The notes: generated by a model not told the origin, from the letters alone. A stretch of 64,000 nt of DNA from Mucilaginibacter sp. CSA2-8R (GCF_038806765.1 NZ_CP152389.1:4960001-5024000); one strand, 5' to 3'. Counted from the first letter of the stretch, positions 8,950-18,729 are shown. Translations and numbers: made by a program.

Positions 8950-10149
8950 TTAAATAAAATCCAATCCCGAAAAGCTTTTGTTCAGGATAGCGCTGTTATC
9001 CACCTCGAGCCACTTGTTTAACAACGTGCCATAAACTTCTCTAAAATCAACCTGATATTTCAAATCGTCGTTTTCAAGATTAGTCAAATCAGGAGCCTGG
9101 TTGTAAATACCTGCTTTATTAAGTTTGCCGCCAAATAAAAATACATTATTTGCCGTGCCATGGTCGGTGCCATTGCTGGCATTCTGTTCAACACGGCGGC
9201 CAAACTCCGAAAAGGTCATTACTAAGGTATCGTCCAGCTTGCCGGTCTGTTTCAAATCCTTGATAAACGCGGCTACTGCATCAGCATATATTTTTAATTG
9301 CCGGCCCTGCTGGTTTTGCTGCCCCACGTGGGTATCAAACCCACTAAGCGACACGTAATACACCCTGGTTTGCAAGCCCGAATTAATAAACTTAGATACA
9401 TTTTTGAGCTGATAGCCTAAACCTGTATTGGGGTAAGTGGCCGTTACATTGTAAGTTTTGGTTGTTTTCTGTATATAATCGGCTGATGAGTACGTCTCAA
9501 TCATGGTTTTATACAGGTAACCCAAATTATCTTCATGCAAATGGTCATTATCCGGTCCATGCATCAGGTCTTTAAAAAAGGGCTCGCGCGTGGTCTGGAA
9601 AAGCTTGTTGGGATCTTGTACAGCAATGCCTTTTAAATTGGCCCCTTTTAGCGCTAACGACAGTGTATCATCTACCTCAATGGCAGTGTAGGGGCTTTTG
9701 CAATTCTGACAACTGGCATCCAGGTATCGGCCAATCCAACCGGTGGTTAAAAACTGGTCGGTATCGCTGGCTGTTTGCCAGATATCCATCGACCTGAAAT
9801 GCGACCTGTCGGGATTAGGATAACCTACCGAATTAATTACACTCATCCATCCCTGATCGTAAATCTCCTTTAATGCCGACAGGTTAGGATTGAAACCCTG
9901 CATGTCATTCAGCTTAATCACATCGCTGTTATTAATAGCAATAGTTTTGCGTTTTTGGTAATACACATCGTTGCCGAACGGAATTACGGTATTGAGCCCG
10001 TCATTACCGCCAGAAAGCTGAATAATTACCAGATTTTTATAACCGGTAATGGACGACGTTGCCATTACCTCCAGCGGTTTCAAAAAGGTGGGTATTAAAA
10101 ATGCTCCGGATGCTAAAGCACTGCTTTTTAAAAAATCTCTTCTTTTCAT
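8950..10149 (-). CDS. DUF1501 family protein, Tat-type signal
   Basis: This 399-residue protein begins MKRRDFLKSSALASGAF, a Tat-like signal with the RRDFLK motif, so it is probably exported folded. The body contains the DUF1501 hallmarks LVIIQLSGGNDGLNTVIPF, NPDRSHFRSMDIWQ, and the late motif TFSEFGRRVEQNASNGTDHGTANNVFLFGG split over residues of about 320-350. DUF1501 belongs to the alkaline phosphatase/sulfatase-like fold clan, but its substrate is unknown. It lies 64 bases downstream of the DUF1800 gene on the same strand; the two families are a conserved pair in Bacteroidota and Planctomycetes. The pairing makes the call safe; the biochemical function remains open. Confidence 0.93.
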   Translation of the reverse strand: MKRRDFLKSSALASGAFLIPTFLKPLEVMATSSITGYKNLVIIQLSGGNDGLNTVIPFGNDVYYQKRKTIAINNSDVIKLNDMQGFNPNLSALKEIYDQGWMSVINSVGYPNPDRSHFRSMDIWQTASDTDQFLTTGWIGRYLDASCQNCKSPYTAIEVDDTLSLALKGANLKGIAVQDPNKLFQTTREPFFKDLMHGPDNDHLHEDNLGYLYKTMIETYSSADYIQKTTKTYNVTATYPNTGLGYQLKNVSKFINSGLQTRVYYVSLSGFDTHVGQQNQQGRQLKIYADAVAAFIKDLKQTGKLDDTLVMTFSEFGRRVEQNASNGTDHGTANNVFLFGGKLNKAGIYNQAPDLTNLENDDLKYQVDFREVYGTLLNKWLEVDNSAILNKSFSGLDFI

Positions 10150-10213
10150 AACTCAATGAATGAATAGCTGGTGCCGTCAACGTTTATTACTGCACCATAC
10201 ACGTTAGTGCTAT

Positions 10214-11596
10214 TTAACATAACTGATATTCGGGGGTCGATACTACCTGTATCACCATAGCCTTAATATCTGGCGCCTGGTTAATTTCGGCAATAATGCG
10301 GGGATTGAGTGGTGGCTCTAATAAATATTGGGCAACTGCCTCGTGTGGCACTTTTAGAGGGATGCTTTCCAAAAATTTATTCCAGTCGGGCTGAGCCTGC
10401 ACCCGCTTAATTACATTAAGTTGCTGCTTGCGTTGTGAGGCCAGGTAAGCTTCGTCTTCGGGCGACGCCTTTCCGGCAAAATCAATCAGGCCGGCATTTA
10501 ATATTGTTGAAGGTATTTTGATCCGGTACATAAGCGATGAGCTATCAATCCAGCTGCGTCCGCCTGGCCAGCCGGCCACATTAGGCGGCCTGAACAATAT
10601 TTGACCCAACGTGCGCTGAAACTGTATCAGTACATCAGGATTTTGATAGCTGATATTAAACCTACGGTTCAAATCTGCCAGTAATTCTACCGGCGATTTA
10701 ATTAGATTACCTATGTTTTTATCCTCGTAAAACCAGGGTGCGGTAAATACATGCTCCAGTAATGCTTTAATATCATAACCCGATTGGTAAAATATACCCG
10801 CCATTTCATCTACATGGGCATCCTCAGGTATTTCGTTCACCAAGTAACGGTACAACTTGGTACTGATGTAACGGGCAGTTTGTTTATTGTTGAGGATGAT
10901 GTCGATAATATCTTCTCCGCAAAAGTTACCTGTTTTGCCCATAAACGTTTTGGGCTTCTCATCATGGATGTTGGGCCTAAAAGTATACTCCCCGTTTTTA
11001 CTATTATAAGCCCAACCCGTAAATGCCCTGGCCGATTCTTTGATATCCTGCTCGGTGTAATGCCCGCGGCCAAGCGTAAACAGCTCCATCAGCTCGCGGG
11101 CAAAATTTTCGTTAGGGTGCGCTTTGGTATTTTGCTGGTTATTTAAAAACTGCAGCATAGCCGGCGATTGAGATACTTTAGTAAGCAGTGTTTTAAAATT
11201 ATCAAGGGCGTAGGTACGCTGTATGTTATTAAGCTCTTGCTGATAATAATAGTTACCAATATTGCAGGCAAAATGGTTATGCCAAAACAACGTCATCTTC
11301 TCGCGCAGTTGCGCTTTGCTGGTGCTAAGCTGTTGCATCCAGGCAATGTTTAATGCTTTTTCTTGCTGGTTACGTTTTTCTTGCAATGCCTTACGTTGCT
11401 CTTCAGTTGGATCTTTGATGGGGTTTAAATCCAAATTTTCGGTAACTGCAACAAGTGGAGCATTTGATTCAGCATCCTTAAATATTCTTTTTACAGCCTT
11501 TTTAGGGCTCCAGTTGTGTTGCGTCTGCAGTTCATTGTAGTTGATGCCGAATCCGGCCCGTGCGTACAAGTGTTTAATGAGCCTTGTATTATCCAT
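10214..11596 (-). CDS. DUF1800 family protein
   Basis: This 460-residue protein shows the DUF1800 pattern: an N-terminal RAGFGINYNEL segment, LREKMTLFWHNHFAC, the block NENFARELMELFTLGRGHYTEQD, AFTGWAYN, and the late segment RPPNVAGWPGGRSWIDSSSLM. No clear signal peptide is seen at the chosen ATG, unlike its partner. Function is unknown; family members are always found near DUF1501 proteins and are often exported. It is the first gene of the two-gene unit, facing away from the DUF3857 genes across a 274-base divergent intergenic region in which I found no clear promoter consensus. Confidence 0.92.
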   Translation of the reverse strand: MDNTRLIKHLYARAGFGINYNELQTQHNWSPKKAVKRIFKDAESNAPLVAVTENLDLNPIKDPTEEQRKALQEKRNQQEKALNIAWMQQLSTSKAQLREKMTLFWHNHFACNIGNYYYQQELNNIQRTYALDNFKTLLTKVSQSPAMLQFLNNQQNTKAHPNENFARELMELFTLGRGHYTEQDIKESARAFTGWAYNSKNGEYTFRPNIHDEKPKTFMGKTGNFCGEDIIDIILNNKQTARYISTKLYRYLVNEIPEDAHVDEMAGIFYQSGYDIKALLEHVFTAPWFYEDKNIGNLIKSPVELLADLNRRFNISYQNPDVLIQFQRTLGQILFRPPNVAGWPGGRSWIDSSSLMYRIKIPSTILNAGLIDFAGKASPEDEAYLASQRKQQLNVIKRVQAQPDWNKFLESIPLKVPHEAVAQYLLEPPLNPRIIAEINQAPDIKAMVIQVVSTPEYQLC

Positions 11597-11870
11597 AACG
11601 CAATCAATAAAGTAGATTTATTACGATAATATTTATCTGGATATATTAATATTTTTCTTGCAAGTTCAATACAGTTTACGTACTCCACTTACTGCTATTT
11701 AACGTGCAGGCAAAACGTTAATTATACAGCAAACCTGCATTTTAATATCTTTTTAATGTGGTATAGCGTATAAATGCTTCGACTTACAATTTAATACTAA
11801 TAATGTTTTAATCTTTTTCTAATAAACAGTTAATACATATATTAGTACAGCGTAACCTTATTATAATTAT

Positions 11871-13856
11871 ATGCAAAAAAACCTTACCTTGCTGCTTTTA
11901 GCACTCTTTTCGTGGGCAATGTCCTTGGCCCAAACACAAAAAATCGTTTCTAATGCACCTACTTACGGTAAAATTGACATTGCCGATCTGGAATTAAAAA
12001 CCTGCGACTTTGAAAAAGATGCCAATGCTATGGTACTATCAGACAAGGCCGAACTTTATTACGATGATAATTTAAATATCGTTGTTGAGCGGCATAAGCG
12101 CGTCAAAATTTTTTCGGATGCCGGAAAAAAACAGGCAGACATTAGGATAGAGTATTACGGCGGCAACCGCTACGAATTTATTACCGGATTACAGGGCGAG
12201 ATATTTAACCTTGTAAACGGAAAAATTGAAACAACCAAGCTGGACAAGAAGCAGATTTTTACGGAAAACGTAGATAAAAGCCGGATGGCTATGGTGTTTT
12301 CATTCCCGAACGTAAAAGCCGGATCAGTTATAGAGTACAAATACAAGCAAACCATCAACTCGATGAGCTATTTGCCCGAATGGTATTTCCAGTCAACTGT
12401 ACCTATCCGTTACAGCGAACTAATTACCAGTATACCTGAGTGGTTCTATTTTACCCTACAGCAGCGTAACGGACAGCCGTTTACTAAATTTAACCGCAGT
12501 ATTGAGTCGCGTTCCATTAGTAATGGATCGAACACGCCTCTAATTTTTTCGCAAAACGTCACTCAATACGTAATGGCCAATGTGCCATCGGTGGTACATG
12601 AGCCTTTCATGTCATCGGAGATTGATAATATGCAGGGCCTGTATTTTCATTTAACCTCATTTATGCCGCCGGCAGGCTTTACCCGTAATTTTTCAGACAC
12701 CTGGGCTAAAGTAGGTGGCACTTTAGCTGACGACGAAGATTTTGGCTCTCAGTTAAAACGCAAGCTTCTTGGCGAAAGCGCCATCATTGACAAAGCCAAA
12801 ACCTTAAAAACAGACAATGAAAAAATTGCCTATGTTTTTAACGAAGTAAAAAACGCCATGAAATGGAACAGTATTGACCGCTGGTACACTAACGATGGTA
12901 CTGTTAAAGCCTGGGAAAAAAAGATAGGCAACTCCACCGAGGTTAATTTGATTTTATATCACTTACTAAAACAATCGGGAGTTAAAGCTTACCCGATGGT
13001 GGTAAGCACCCGCGAGCATGGTATGGTAAACCCAGCCTACTCGTTTTTATACCAGTTTAACCGTGCTGTAGTGTATATACCTGTTGACAGCACCAAGCGT
13101 TACATTCTTGATGCTACCGGTAAATACAACTGTTACCAGGAAACTCCAGCCAACCTGCTTGGATCTTACGGTTTATGTATTGATAAAGAAAATAAAACTT
13201 ACGATCTGATACATCTTACACGTGCTACACCGGTAAAACAAGTAGTACTGGTAAATGCACAAATTTCGCCGGATGGTAAAATGGACGGCACGGCCAGCAT
13301 CAGCAGCTACAGCTATGACCGCTTTAACCGTGTTGAAAATTATAAAACCAACGGCGAGAAAAAATATATTGATTACCTGCGCGATAACAACAATACTTTG
13401 AGTATAAGCTCTCTTAAGCTCGACAATATGGAGGTGGATACACTGCCTTTAAATCAAAACATCACCTTTAAACAGGAGCTAACCGGCTCAGATAAAGATT
13501 ATATTTATTTTAGCCCTAACCTGTTTTCTTCTTTCAAAGCCAATCCGTTTTTGAGCGAAAACCGCGTGAGTAATATTGATTTTGGCCATACCCGCTTTTA
13601 TAATATAACCGGTTTATATAAAGTACCGGAAGGTTATAAGGCCGATGCGCTGCCTCAAAACATAAGCCTCGTAATGCCCGACAAAAGCATTACCTGCCGC
13701 AGAACGGTAGCTGCAAATGATGGTACCATAGTAGTAAGGTACATTATCAATTATGAGAAACCTTTGTATTTCAAAGATAGCTACCCCGACCTGCGGGAGT
13801 TTTATAAGCGCATGTACGAGATGTTAAACGAGCAGGTGGTACTTAAAAAGTCGTAA
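11871..13856 (+). CDS. DUF3857 protein with degenerate transglutaminase-like domain
   Basis: This 661-residue protein has a signal peptide (residues 1-20, cleavage after SLAQ), a DUF3857 beta domain (about 50-210) and a transglutaminase-like domain (about 290-420). In that domain the catalytic Cys position is Ser355 (motif KIGNSTEVNL where active members have GDC), and the usual His position reads FNRAV; only the Asp in YILDATGK remains. It is therefore probably a periplasmic or surface binding protein rather than an enzyme. Such GxSxxxNL variants are common in Bacteroidota. It lies 6 bases before a second DUF3857 gene that keeps its active site, so the two probably work together. Substrate unknown. 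Confidence 0.9.
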   Translation: MQKNLTLLLLALFSWAMSLAQTQKIVSNAPTYGKIDIADLELKTCDFEKDANAMVLSDKAELYYDDNLNIVVERHKRVKIFSDAGKKQADIRIEYYGGNRYEFITGLQGEIFNLVNGKIETTKLDKKQIFTENVDKSRMAMVFSFPNVKAGSVIEYKYKQTINSMSYLPEWYFQSTVPIRYSELITSIPEWFYFTLQQRNGQPFTKFNRSIESRSISNGSNTPLIFSQNVTQYVMANVPSVVHEPFMSSEIDNMQGLYFHLTSFMPPAGFTRNFSDTWAKVGGTLADDEDFGSQLKRKLLGESAIIDKAKTLKTDNEKIAYVFNEVKNAMKWNSIDRWYTNDGTVKAWEKKIGNSTEVNLILYHLLKQSGVKAYPMVVSTREHGMVNPAYSFLYQFNRAVVYIPVDSTKRYILDATGKYNCYQETPANLLGSYGLCIDKENKTYDLIHLTRATPVKQVVLVNAQISPDGKMDGTASISSYSYDRFNRVENYKTNGEKKYIDYLRDNNNTLSISSLKLDNMEVDTLPLNQNITFKQELTGSDKDYIYFSPNLFSSFKANPFLSENRVSNIDFGHTRFYNITGLYKVPEGYKADALPQNISLVMPDKSITCRRTVAANDGTIVVRYIINYEKPLYFKDSYPDLREFYKRMYEMLNEQVVLKKS

Positions 13857-13862
13857 TCAGTA

Positions 13863-15803
13863 ATGTTTATTAAGCAAGTTAAAACTGCGTGTTTGTGGTT
13901 GGTAGTATTAACCGCAAACACCTTTGTGTTAAACGCTCAGGATAAAAGTATCCCCAAGGAGCTTTATCTGGCAGCAACTCTACCCGATTCATTGAAGCAG
14001 GATGCCAATGCCGTTATAAGATATGCCAATACCGAAGTAATAGTTAGTGCACCAGGCCGGCTGGTTAAAAAGCATCACAGCTTGGTAACCATACTTAACG
14101 AAAAAGGTGACAAATATGCGCAGCTTGTACAAAGCTACGACAAGCATTTTAGCAGCATTGGCACGATGCAGTTGCTGGCTTATGGTGCTGATGGCAAGCT
14201 GATAAAAAAATACACCAAAAGCGATGCTTACGACCAGTCTGCTGCAGATGGAATTTCCATTATTACCGACTATCGTATAGCATCCTTGCAGCATCGTATT
14301 GCCAGCTACCCGTCAACCATAGAGCTGATTTACGAAACTACCATGAATAGTTACCTTGACTTATTTGAGTGGAACGTTCAGCCGCTCGAAACAGCGGTAC
14401 AGCAGGCAACCTATAAGTTTGTAATTAACCCTCAGGTTGGTTTCAGGTATAAAAATAAAAACACACGTTTGCAGCCTCAAAAGCAGTCGGACGGTAAAAA
14501 TGATATTTACACCTGGCAGGTGAGTAATTTAAAGGCACAAACTCCCGAAGAAGACGTTCCTGGCTGGGCCGTTACTCCACGCATTGCTTTTGCCGCCAAT
14601 AAATTTGAGTACAGTGGCCTGCCCGGCGATATTAGTAATTGGCAAAACTACGGACAATGGCAGCTGGCGCTTAACACCGATGTTTGTTCTTTAAGTCCGC
14701 AGCGAGAGCAAGAAATTAGACAGATGACTTCCGGTTTAAAAACCGACCAGGAAAAGGCCCGGTTTTTATACAATTATGTGCAGCAAAATATGCGTTATGT
14801 AAGCATACAATTGGGTATTGGCGGTTTAAAGCCTTTTGCTGCCGGTTTTGTAGATCAGAAAAAGTATGGCGACTGTAAGGCATTAACCAATTATATGTAT
14901 GCACTACTAAAAGCAGTTGGCATACGTTCGCACTATGCTATGGTAAATGCGGGTACTAATGAAGAGCCTGCTGATTTGGACTTTCCTGCCGATCCGTTTA
15001 ATCACGTAATTTTATGCATACCCTTTAAAAACGACACGACGTGGCTGGAGTGCACCAGCTCTACGCAGCCTTATGGCAAACTTGGTGCGTTTACCGAAAA
15101 CCGTAATGCCCTACTGGTTACCGAACAAGGTGGCAAATTGGTTAATACGCCGAAGAGTACTACGGCCGACAACCAATTTAATAGCCTGGTGCAGGTTAAA
15201 TTAGATGCAGATGGCGGTGCTATTGCCAGCGTTAAAATCAAAAGCTCGGGAGAGTATCGTGATTTGTTTGTAGGTGGGTTACCATCCATCAGTCAGGATA
15301 AACAAAAAGAATACCTTATCAGATCGCTCAACTTTAAGCAGCCCTCCGTTTTTGAGGTAAAGTTAGGAGCCGACAGTGCTGGCATTAAAGAAGTAAACTT
15401 TGACCTGGAGTACGACACTTTTGCAGAGGTATCTGCCGGTAACAAAAAGTTTTACCGCCCGCGGGTATTTGACTTATGGCAATTAACCCTGCCTGCGTTA
15501 GATAAACGCCGCAACGATTTTTATTTTGATCACCCAATGCAAAAGTCTTGTACCACCGTAATTAATTTACCCGAAGGGTTTGAAGCCGAGTCGGTACCGG
15601 AGAATGTGAGCCTTAAATTTAGTTATGGCACTTACGAGGCTTCTTATGCTTACGATACAGCCAAAAATCAGGTAACCAGTAAGGTAACTTTTAAATTAAA
15701 CAAGCAAGTTGTTCCGGCTGGTAAGTATACCGAGATGCAGCAGTATATGGACAATATTGCACGGGTACAAAACAAAAAACTGGTCATACATCGTAAAGCC
15801 TAA
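13863..15803 (+). CDS. DUF3857 and transglutaminase-like secreted protein, active-site intact
   Basis: This 646-residue protein has a signal peptide (about 1-25, ending LNAQD), DUF3857 (about 60-220) and a transglutaminase-like domain (about 270-410). The active-site Cys338 sits in KYGDCKAL, His381 in FNHVIL, and the third position is the acid in WLECTS, as in many DUF3857 proteins. It therefore could cleave or transfer amide bonds, although no member of the family has a well-known substrate. It starts 6 bases after the stop of its degenerate paralogue, so they are one operon. A C-terminal beta domain with DUF2569-like strands but no membrane helix is seen from about residue 480. Confidence 0.9.
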   Translation: MFIKQVKTACLWLVVLTANTFVLNAQDKSIPKELYLAATLPDSLKQDANAVIRYANTEVIVSAPGRLVKKHHSLVTILNEKGDKYAQLVQSYDKHFSSIGTMQLLAYGADGKLIKKYTKSDAYDQSAADGISIITDYRIASLQHRIASYPSTIELIYETTMNSYLDLFEWNVQPLETAVQQATYKFVINPQVGFRYKNKNTRLQPQKQSDGKNDIYTWQVSNLKAQTPEEDVPGWAVTPRIAFAANKFEYSGLPGDISNWQNYGQWQLALNTDVCSLSPQREQEIRQMTSGLKTDQEKARFLYNYVQQNMRYVSIQLGIGGLKPFAAGFVDQKKYGDCKALTNYMYALLKAVGIRSHYAMVNAGTNEEPADLDFPADPFNHVILCIPFKNDTTWLECTSSTQPYGKLGAFTENRNALLVTEQGGKLVNTPKSTTADNQFNSLVQVKLDADGGAIASVKIKSSGEYRDLFVGGLPSISQDKQKEYLIRSLNFKQPSVFEVKLGADSAGIKEVNFDLEYDTFAEVSAGNKKFYRPRVFDLWQLTLPALDKRRNDFYFDHPMQKSCTTVINLPEGFEAESVPENVSLKFSYGTYEASYAYDTAKNQVTSKVTFKLNKQVVPAGKYTEMQQYMDNIARVQNKKLVIHRKA

Positions 15804-15891
15804 TTTTAGCTTAAATTTTTGTGCAACAAACGTCTAACAAAAACCAAACGTTAGCCAGCTTGTTGTAAAAACATACTTAATACGAAACGTT

Positions 15892-16077
15892 ATGGATAAG
15901 CTGGAATTAAAGGGAGGCTGGAACGAGCTTAAAGGCAAAATTAAACAAGCCTATGGCGACCTCACCGAAGATGATTTAACTCACGAAGAAGGCAAAGACG
16001 ACGAAATGCTGGGTAAGCTACAGCAAAAAACGGGTAAGAGCCGCGATGAGTTAGTAAAGTGGATTAATAGTTTATAA
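15892..16077 (+). CDS. CsbD family small stress protein
   Basis: This 61-residue, highly charged protein matches CsbD-like proteins: LKGGWNELKGKIKQAYGDLT, then DDLTHEEGKDDEMLGKLQQKTGKS. CsbD of Bacillus is a general-stress protein of unknown action. It is a single gene between the DUF3857 pair and the phospholipase-like gene, closed by its own terminator. An ATG start at 15892 fits the family's full length. Confidence 0.9.
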   Translation: MDKLELKGGWNELKGKIKQAYGDLTEDDLTHEEGKDDEMLGKLQQKTGKSRDELVKWINSL

Positions 16078-16087
16078 TAATAAAATG

Positions 16088-16109
16088 GGCCGGGCAACCG
16101 GCCTTTTTT
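16088..16109 (+). terminator. Intrinsic terminator of csbD-like gene
   Basis: GGCCGG and CCGGCC (16088-16093, 16098-16103) form a stem with a GCAA tetraloop, followed by six T. It lies 10 bases after the stop codon. Confidence 0.9.
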
Positions 16110-16264
16110 ATGTTGAATACTCTCGTTAATCACCTATTAAGTAACAACTTACATAAAATATATCAGACAAGCTGATATAAGTAACATCTTACACTGTTTG
16201 GTCGTATCAAACACAATGATTGTAATAATTGTTGTTCCACTCTTTGTACGATACTCAAAATAAC

Positions 16265-17575
16265 ATGTTCTCTATTAAAAATATTTTGTCTGCATTGTTT
16301 GCTGTTGTAGTGATGATGCTTGTGCCGCTGCGTGGGCAGAGTTTTTCTATATTAGCTCATGAAGCTATTATTGATGCCGAGTGGGATTTAACACTAAAAA
16401 AGATACTTCTTAAAAAATACCCCGATGCCACGCTGGATGACCTGATTAAGGCGCACTCATACGCCTATGGCGGCAGTCTGGTGCTTGATATTGGTTACAT
16501 GCCCGGTGGTAATGCCTACTTTACCGATTTGATGCATTACGTACGTAGCGGCGATTTTATTACTAACCTGCTTCACGAAGAACATAGCCTCAATGAGTAC
16601 GCTTTTGCCTTGGGTGCCTTGTCGCATTACATAGCCGACCAGTACGGCCATAGCATGGCTACCAACGTTACCGTGCCCGAACTATATCCTAAGCTAAAAG
16701 CTAAATTTGGCAATGTAGTTACATATGACGAAGACCACCTATCGCACAGCCGGATGGAATTTGCTTATGACGTAGTGCAGGTAGGCCGCAGTAATTATGC
16801 CTCGGTTGCCTATCATGATTTTATTGGGTTTAATATTGCTAAAGAGCCGCTGCAACGGGCGTTTTTAAAAACTTACGGGCAGGATTTAAGCTCACTGTTT
16901 AAAAATTTTGAGTCGAGCGTATCTATTATGCGCTGGGGAGTGAAAAACCTGTTCCCTGCCATGACCAGGCAGGCCTGGAAATCTAAGAGAGATGAAATTG
17001 TTAAAGTAAATACTAAAGCCACCAAACGCACTTTTAGATACAAAATGAGCAGCCGCATGTACCGGACCGAGTTTGGCAGCGACGGTAGTTCCAAACCCGA
17101 TTTCAAAGCCCGCGCTTTAGCTTTTTTAATCCGGATCTTACCCAAAATTGGGCCTTTAAAAACGTTGAAATTTGTTTATCCCGGCCAGCAGGGCGAAAAA
17201 CGCTTTGTAAGTGTTTTTGATACCATTATTCGAAAATACGGTACAGCTCTGCAAACCTGGGATCAGCAAGGATTGCTTTTAACCGATATTAATTTAGATA
17301 CCGGCCACCCGCAAAAGTTTGGTGAATATAAGCTCTCTGATAAAAGTTACTGCGAGCTGTTGTGTAAACTACAAAAAGAGCAATTTATGTACATGGACAA
17401 AGAGTTGCAGCAACACCTGATTACTCATTTTGAAGATGCCGAAGGGCTGCATCAATTATTTAAAGATCATCCCGAAGATATAGCCGGAGTGCAGCAAGCC
17501 ATAGCGCAATTAAGAACTTTTAATGTGCAGGAGAATAAAATTAAAAACACGACCGGTTCATCAGCGACTGATTAA
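16265..17575 (+). CDS. Zinc-dependent phospholipase C family protein
   Basis: I choose the ATG at 16265 rather than an upstream ATG at 16229, because it opens a clean signal peptide (MFSIKNILSALFAVVVMMLV). The mature protein of about 410 residues carries the spaced His and Asp residues of the zinc-dependent phospholipase C/S1-P1 fold: FSILAHEAIIDAEW at its start, ALGALSHYIADQYGHSMA and DLMHYV. It is likely secreted or periplasmic; its substrate may be a phosphodiester lipid but this is not shown. A single gene with its own terminator. The C-terminal 150 residues show no recognised domain. Confidence 0.8.
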   Translation: MFSIKNILSALFAVVVMMLVPLRGQSFSILAHEAIIDAEWDLTLKKILLKKYPDATLDDLIKAHSYAYGGSLVLDIGYMPGGNAYFTDLMHYVRSGDFITNLLHEEHSLNEYAFALGALSHYIADQYGHSMATNVTVPELYPKLKAKFGNVVTYDEDHLSHSRMEFAYDVVQVGRSNYASVAYHDFIGFNIAKEPLQRAFLKTYGQDLSSLFKNFESSVSIMRWGVKNLFPAMTRQAWKSKRDEIVKVNTKATKRTFRYKMSSRMYRTEFGSDGSSKPDFKARALAFLIRILPKIGPLKTLKFVYPGQQGEKRFVSVFDTIIRKYGTALQTWDQQGLLLTDINLDTGHPQKFGEYKLSDKSYCELLCKLQKEQFMYMDKELQQHLITHFEDAEGLHQLFKDHPEDIAGVQQAIAQLRTFNVQENKIKNTTGSSATD

Positions 17576-17579
17576 AGCT

Positions 17580-17616
17580 AGAAAGCTCGTTTTGTTAAAC
17601 ACAAAACGAGCTTTCT
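17580..17616. terminator. Terminator after phospholipase-like gene
   Basis: A perfect 15-bp inverted repeat (arms 17580-17594 and 17602-17616, 7-base loop) lies directly after the stop at 17575. It separates convergent genes and can serve both strands. Confidence 0.8.
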
Positions 17617-17635
17617 ATAATAAATGCCTCATTGA

Positions 17636-17755
17636 TTAGTCTTTCTTTTTTGAAGATGACTTTACACAATTAGGTACAGTTTTACCGTTTTTTTCTTTGG
17701 TGCCTTTCTTTTCGTATCCTTCCCAGCACGATCCTTTTTTTTCTTTAGTTGCCAT
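17636..17755 (-). CDS. Small 39-aa cysteine-containing protein
   Basis: ATG at 17755 opens a 39-residue Lys-rich peptide with two cysteines in the pattern GSCWEGYEKKGTKEKNGKTV followed by PNC. This CWEGY-x-(K/G)-x-K-NGK-VPNC pattern recurs in many Bacteroidota small proteins and in phage-encoded ones; its role is unknown, and the paired cysteines may bind metal or form a disulfide. It is followed by the terminator at 17580-17616, which supports real transcription. Confidence 0.6.
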   Translation of the reverse strand: MATKEKKGSCWEGYEKKGTKEKNGKTVPNCVKSSSKKKD

Positions 17756-17853
17756 AATATTAAATGTTGGTTGTCTGTAATTTACCAATTACCGTTCCAA
17801 ATATTAAAAGCGGCGTATAGATGTTGAGAATTTACAGCATTTGCTATAAAGGC

Positions 17854-17887
17854 AAAAAGGCTGCTCTAACTAAAGAGCAGCCTTTTT
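17854..17887. terminator. Bidirectional terminator after DUF2383 gene
   Basis: A perfect 13-bp stem (17854-17866, 17875-17887) with A tract on one side and T tract on the other lies between the small 39-aa gene and the DUF2383 gene. Confidence 0.85.
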
Positions 17888-17912
17888 ACTTATTATCGTG
17901 TTGAGCAGTTAA

Positions 17913-18371
17913 TTACTCTGCACTATCGCGTAATGCCTTAATGCGATCATGCGACTCATTGATTGCCTGTGACTGGCGGGTAAGCAGTTGGATAGCTTCT
18001 GATGACAATTCGCTCTCTGGCATCAACGCTTCGCGGTATGCTTTTTTAATGGCATCTTCGCCGCGCTCACACTCTTGTAAAACTGCTTTACGGTCATGAC
18101 CTGAAAACAATGCTTTTACTTCGATCCAGGCGCGGTGTAATGTACCTGATGCGCTGTTACCTGTATCAGTATCGGCACCATGTTGTACGCCTAATGCAGT
18201 TAATTCTTGTGCAAACTCACGGCTTTGAGTGCTGTATTGCTCAAATAATGTTTTTAAATCAAAATCGCCATCGCCTAAATCTTTTAAAGCGCGTGTAAAA
18301 CCGTCAGCACGGTCGTTATTGATTTCAATTAAATCACTTATTACTTCTGTTGCTTTTGTGGTAGATTCCAT
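17913..18371 (-). CDS. DUF2383 (PA2169 family) four-helix-bundle protein
   Basis: This 152-residue protein fits the PA2169/DUF2383 family: an N-terminal helix with EVISDLIEINNDRADGF, the middle FEQYSTQSREFAQELTALGV, and GTLHRAWIEVKALFSGHDRK, then ECERGEDAIKKAYREAL. These are ferritin-like four-helix bundles linked to stress, with unclear biochemistry. No signal peptide, so it is cytoplasmic. It stands alone on the minus strand with its own terminator. Its neighbours CsbD and the small cysteine protein suggest a cluster of stress genes. Confidence 0.9.
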   Translation of the reverse strand: MESTTKATEVISDLIEINNDRADGFTRALKDLGDGDFDLKTLFEQYSTQSREFAQELTALGVQHGADTDTGNSASGTLHRAWIEVKALFSGHDRKAVLQECERGEDAIKKAYREALMPESELSSEAIQLLTRQSQAINESHDRIKALRDSAE

Positions 18372-18550
18372 GGTATATGTATTTTATATTATTGGTAAGT
18401 CAACAATAATAATATTGGTTGGTTTTAATTATAGAGCGATTAAATTTAATCCGTTCTTTAAAATCTATATTTTACACTTAAAGTTTGTTTGTTGGGTTTC
18501 CACGTATTTATGAGGAAACGATACTTTAACATTAATAAAATTTGTTAGTT

Positions 18551-18729
18551 ATGACCGCTAATCAGCATAAAAAAGAAGGTGATATCAATACTGATCAGAA
18601 GGTAAATCAGTAAAAAAATTTAGAAACAGAAGCCTCCATTAGCGAAGGTGACGAGGTAAAAAAGCCGAAAAACGCATGCAGAATTTACAAAAAAATTCAT
18701 CACCACCTGACGATAAGAAGGATGCTTGA
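18551..18729 (+). pseudogene. Broken small hydrophilic protein gene
   Basis: ATG at 18551 opens MTANQHKKEGDINTDQKVNQ and meets an in-frame TAA; the same frame goes on sensibly (KNLETEASISEGDEV), then one missing A in a run near 18659 shifts the frame into VKKAEKRMQNLQKNSSPPDD and KKDA before a TGA at 18727-18729. Together this would be a charged protein of about 60 residues. Because one of the lesions is at an A run, a sequencing error is possible, but the in-frame stop is separate. Confidence 0.5.
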
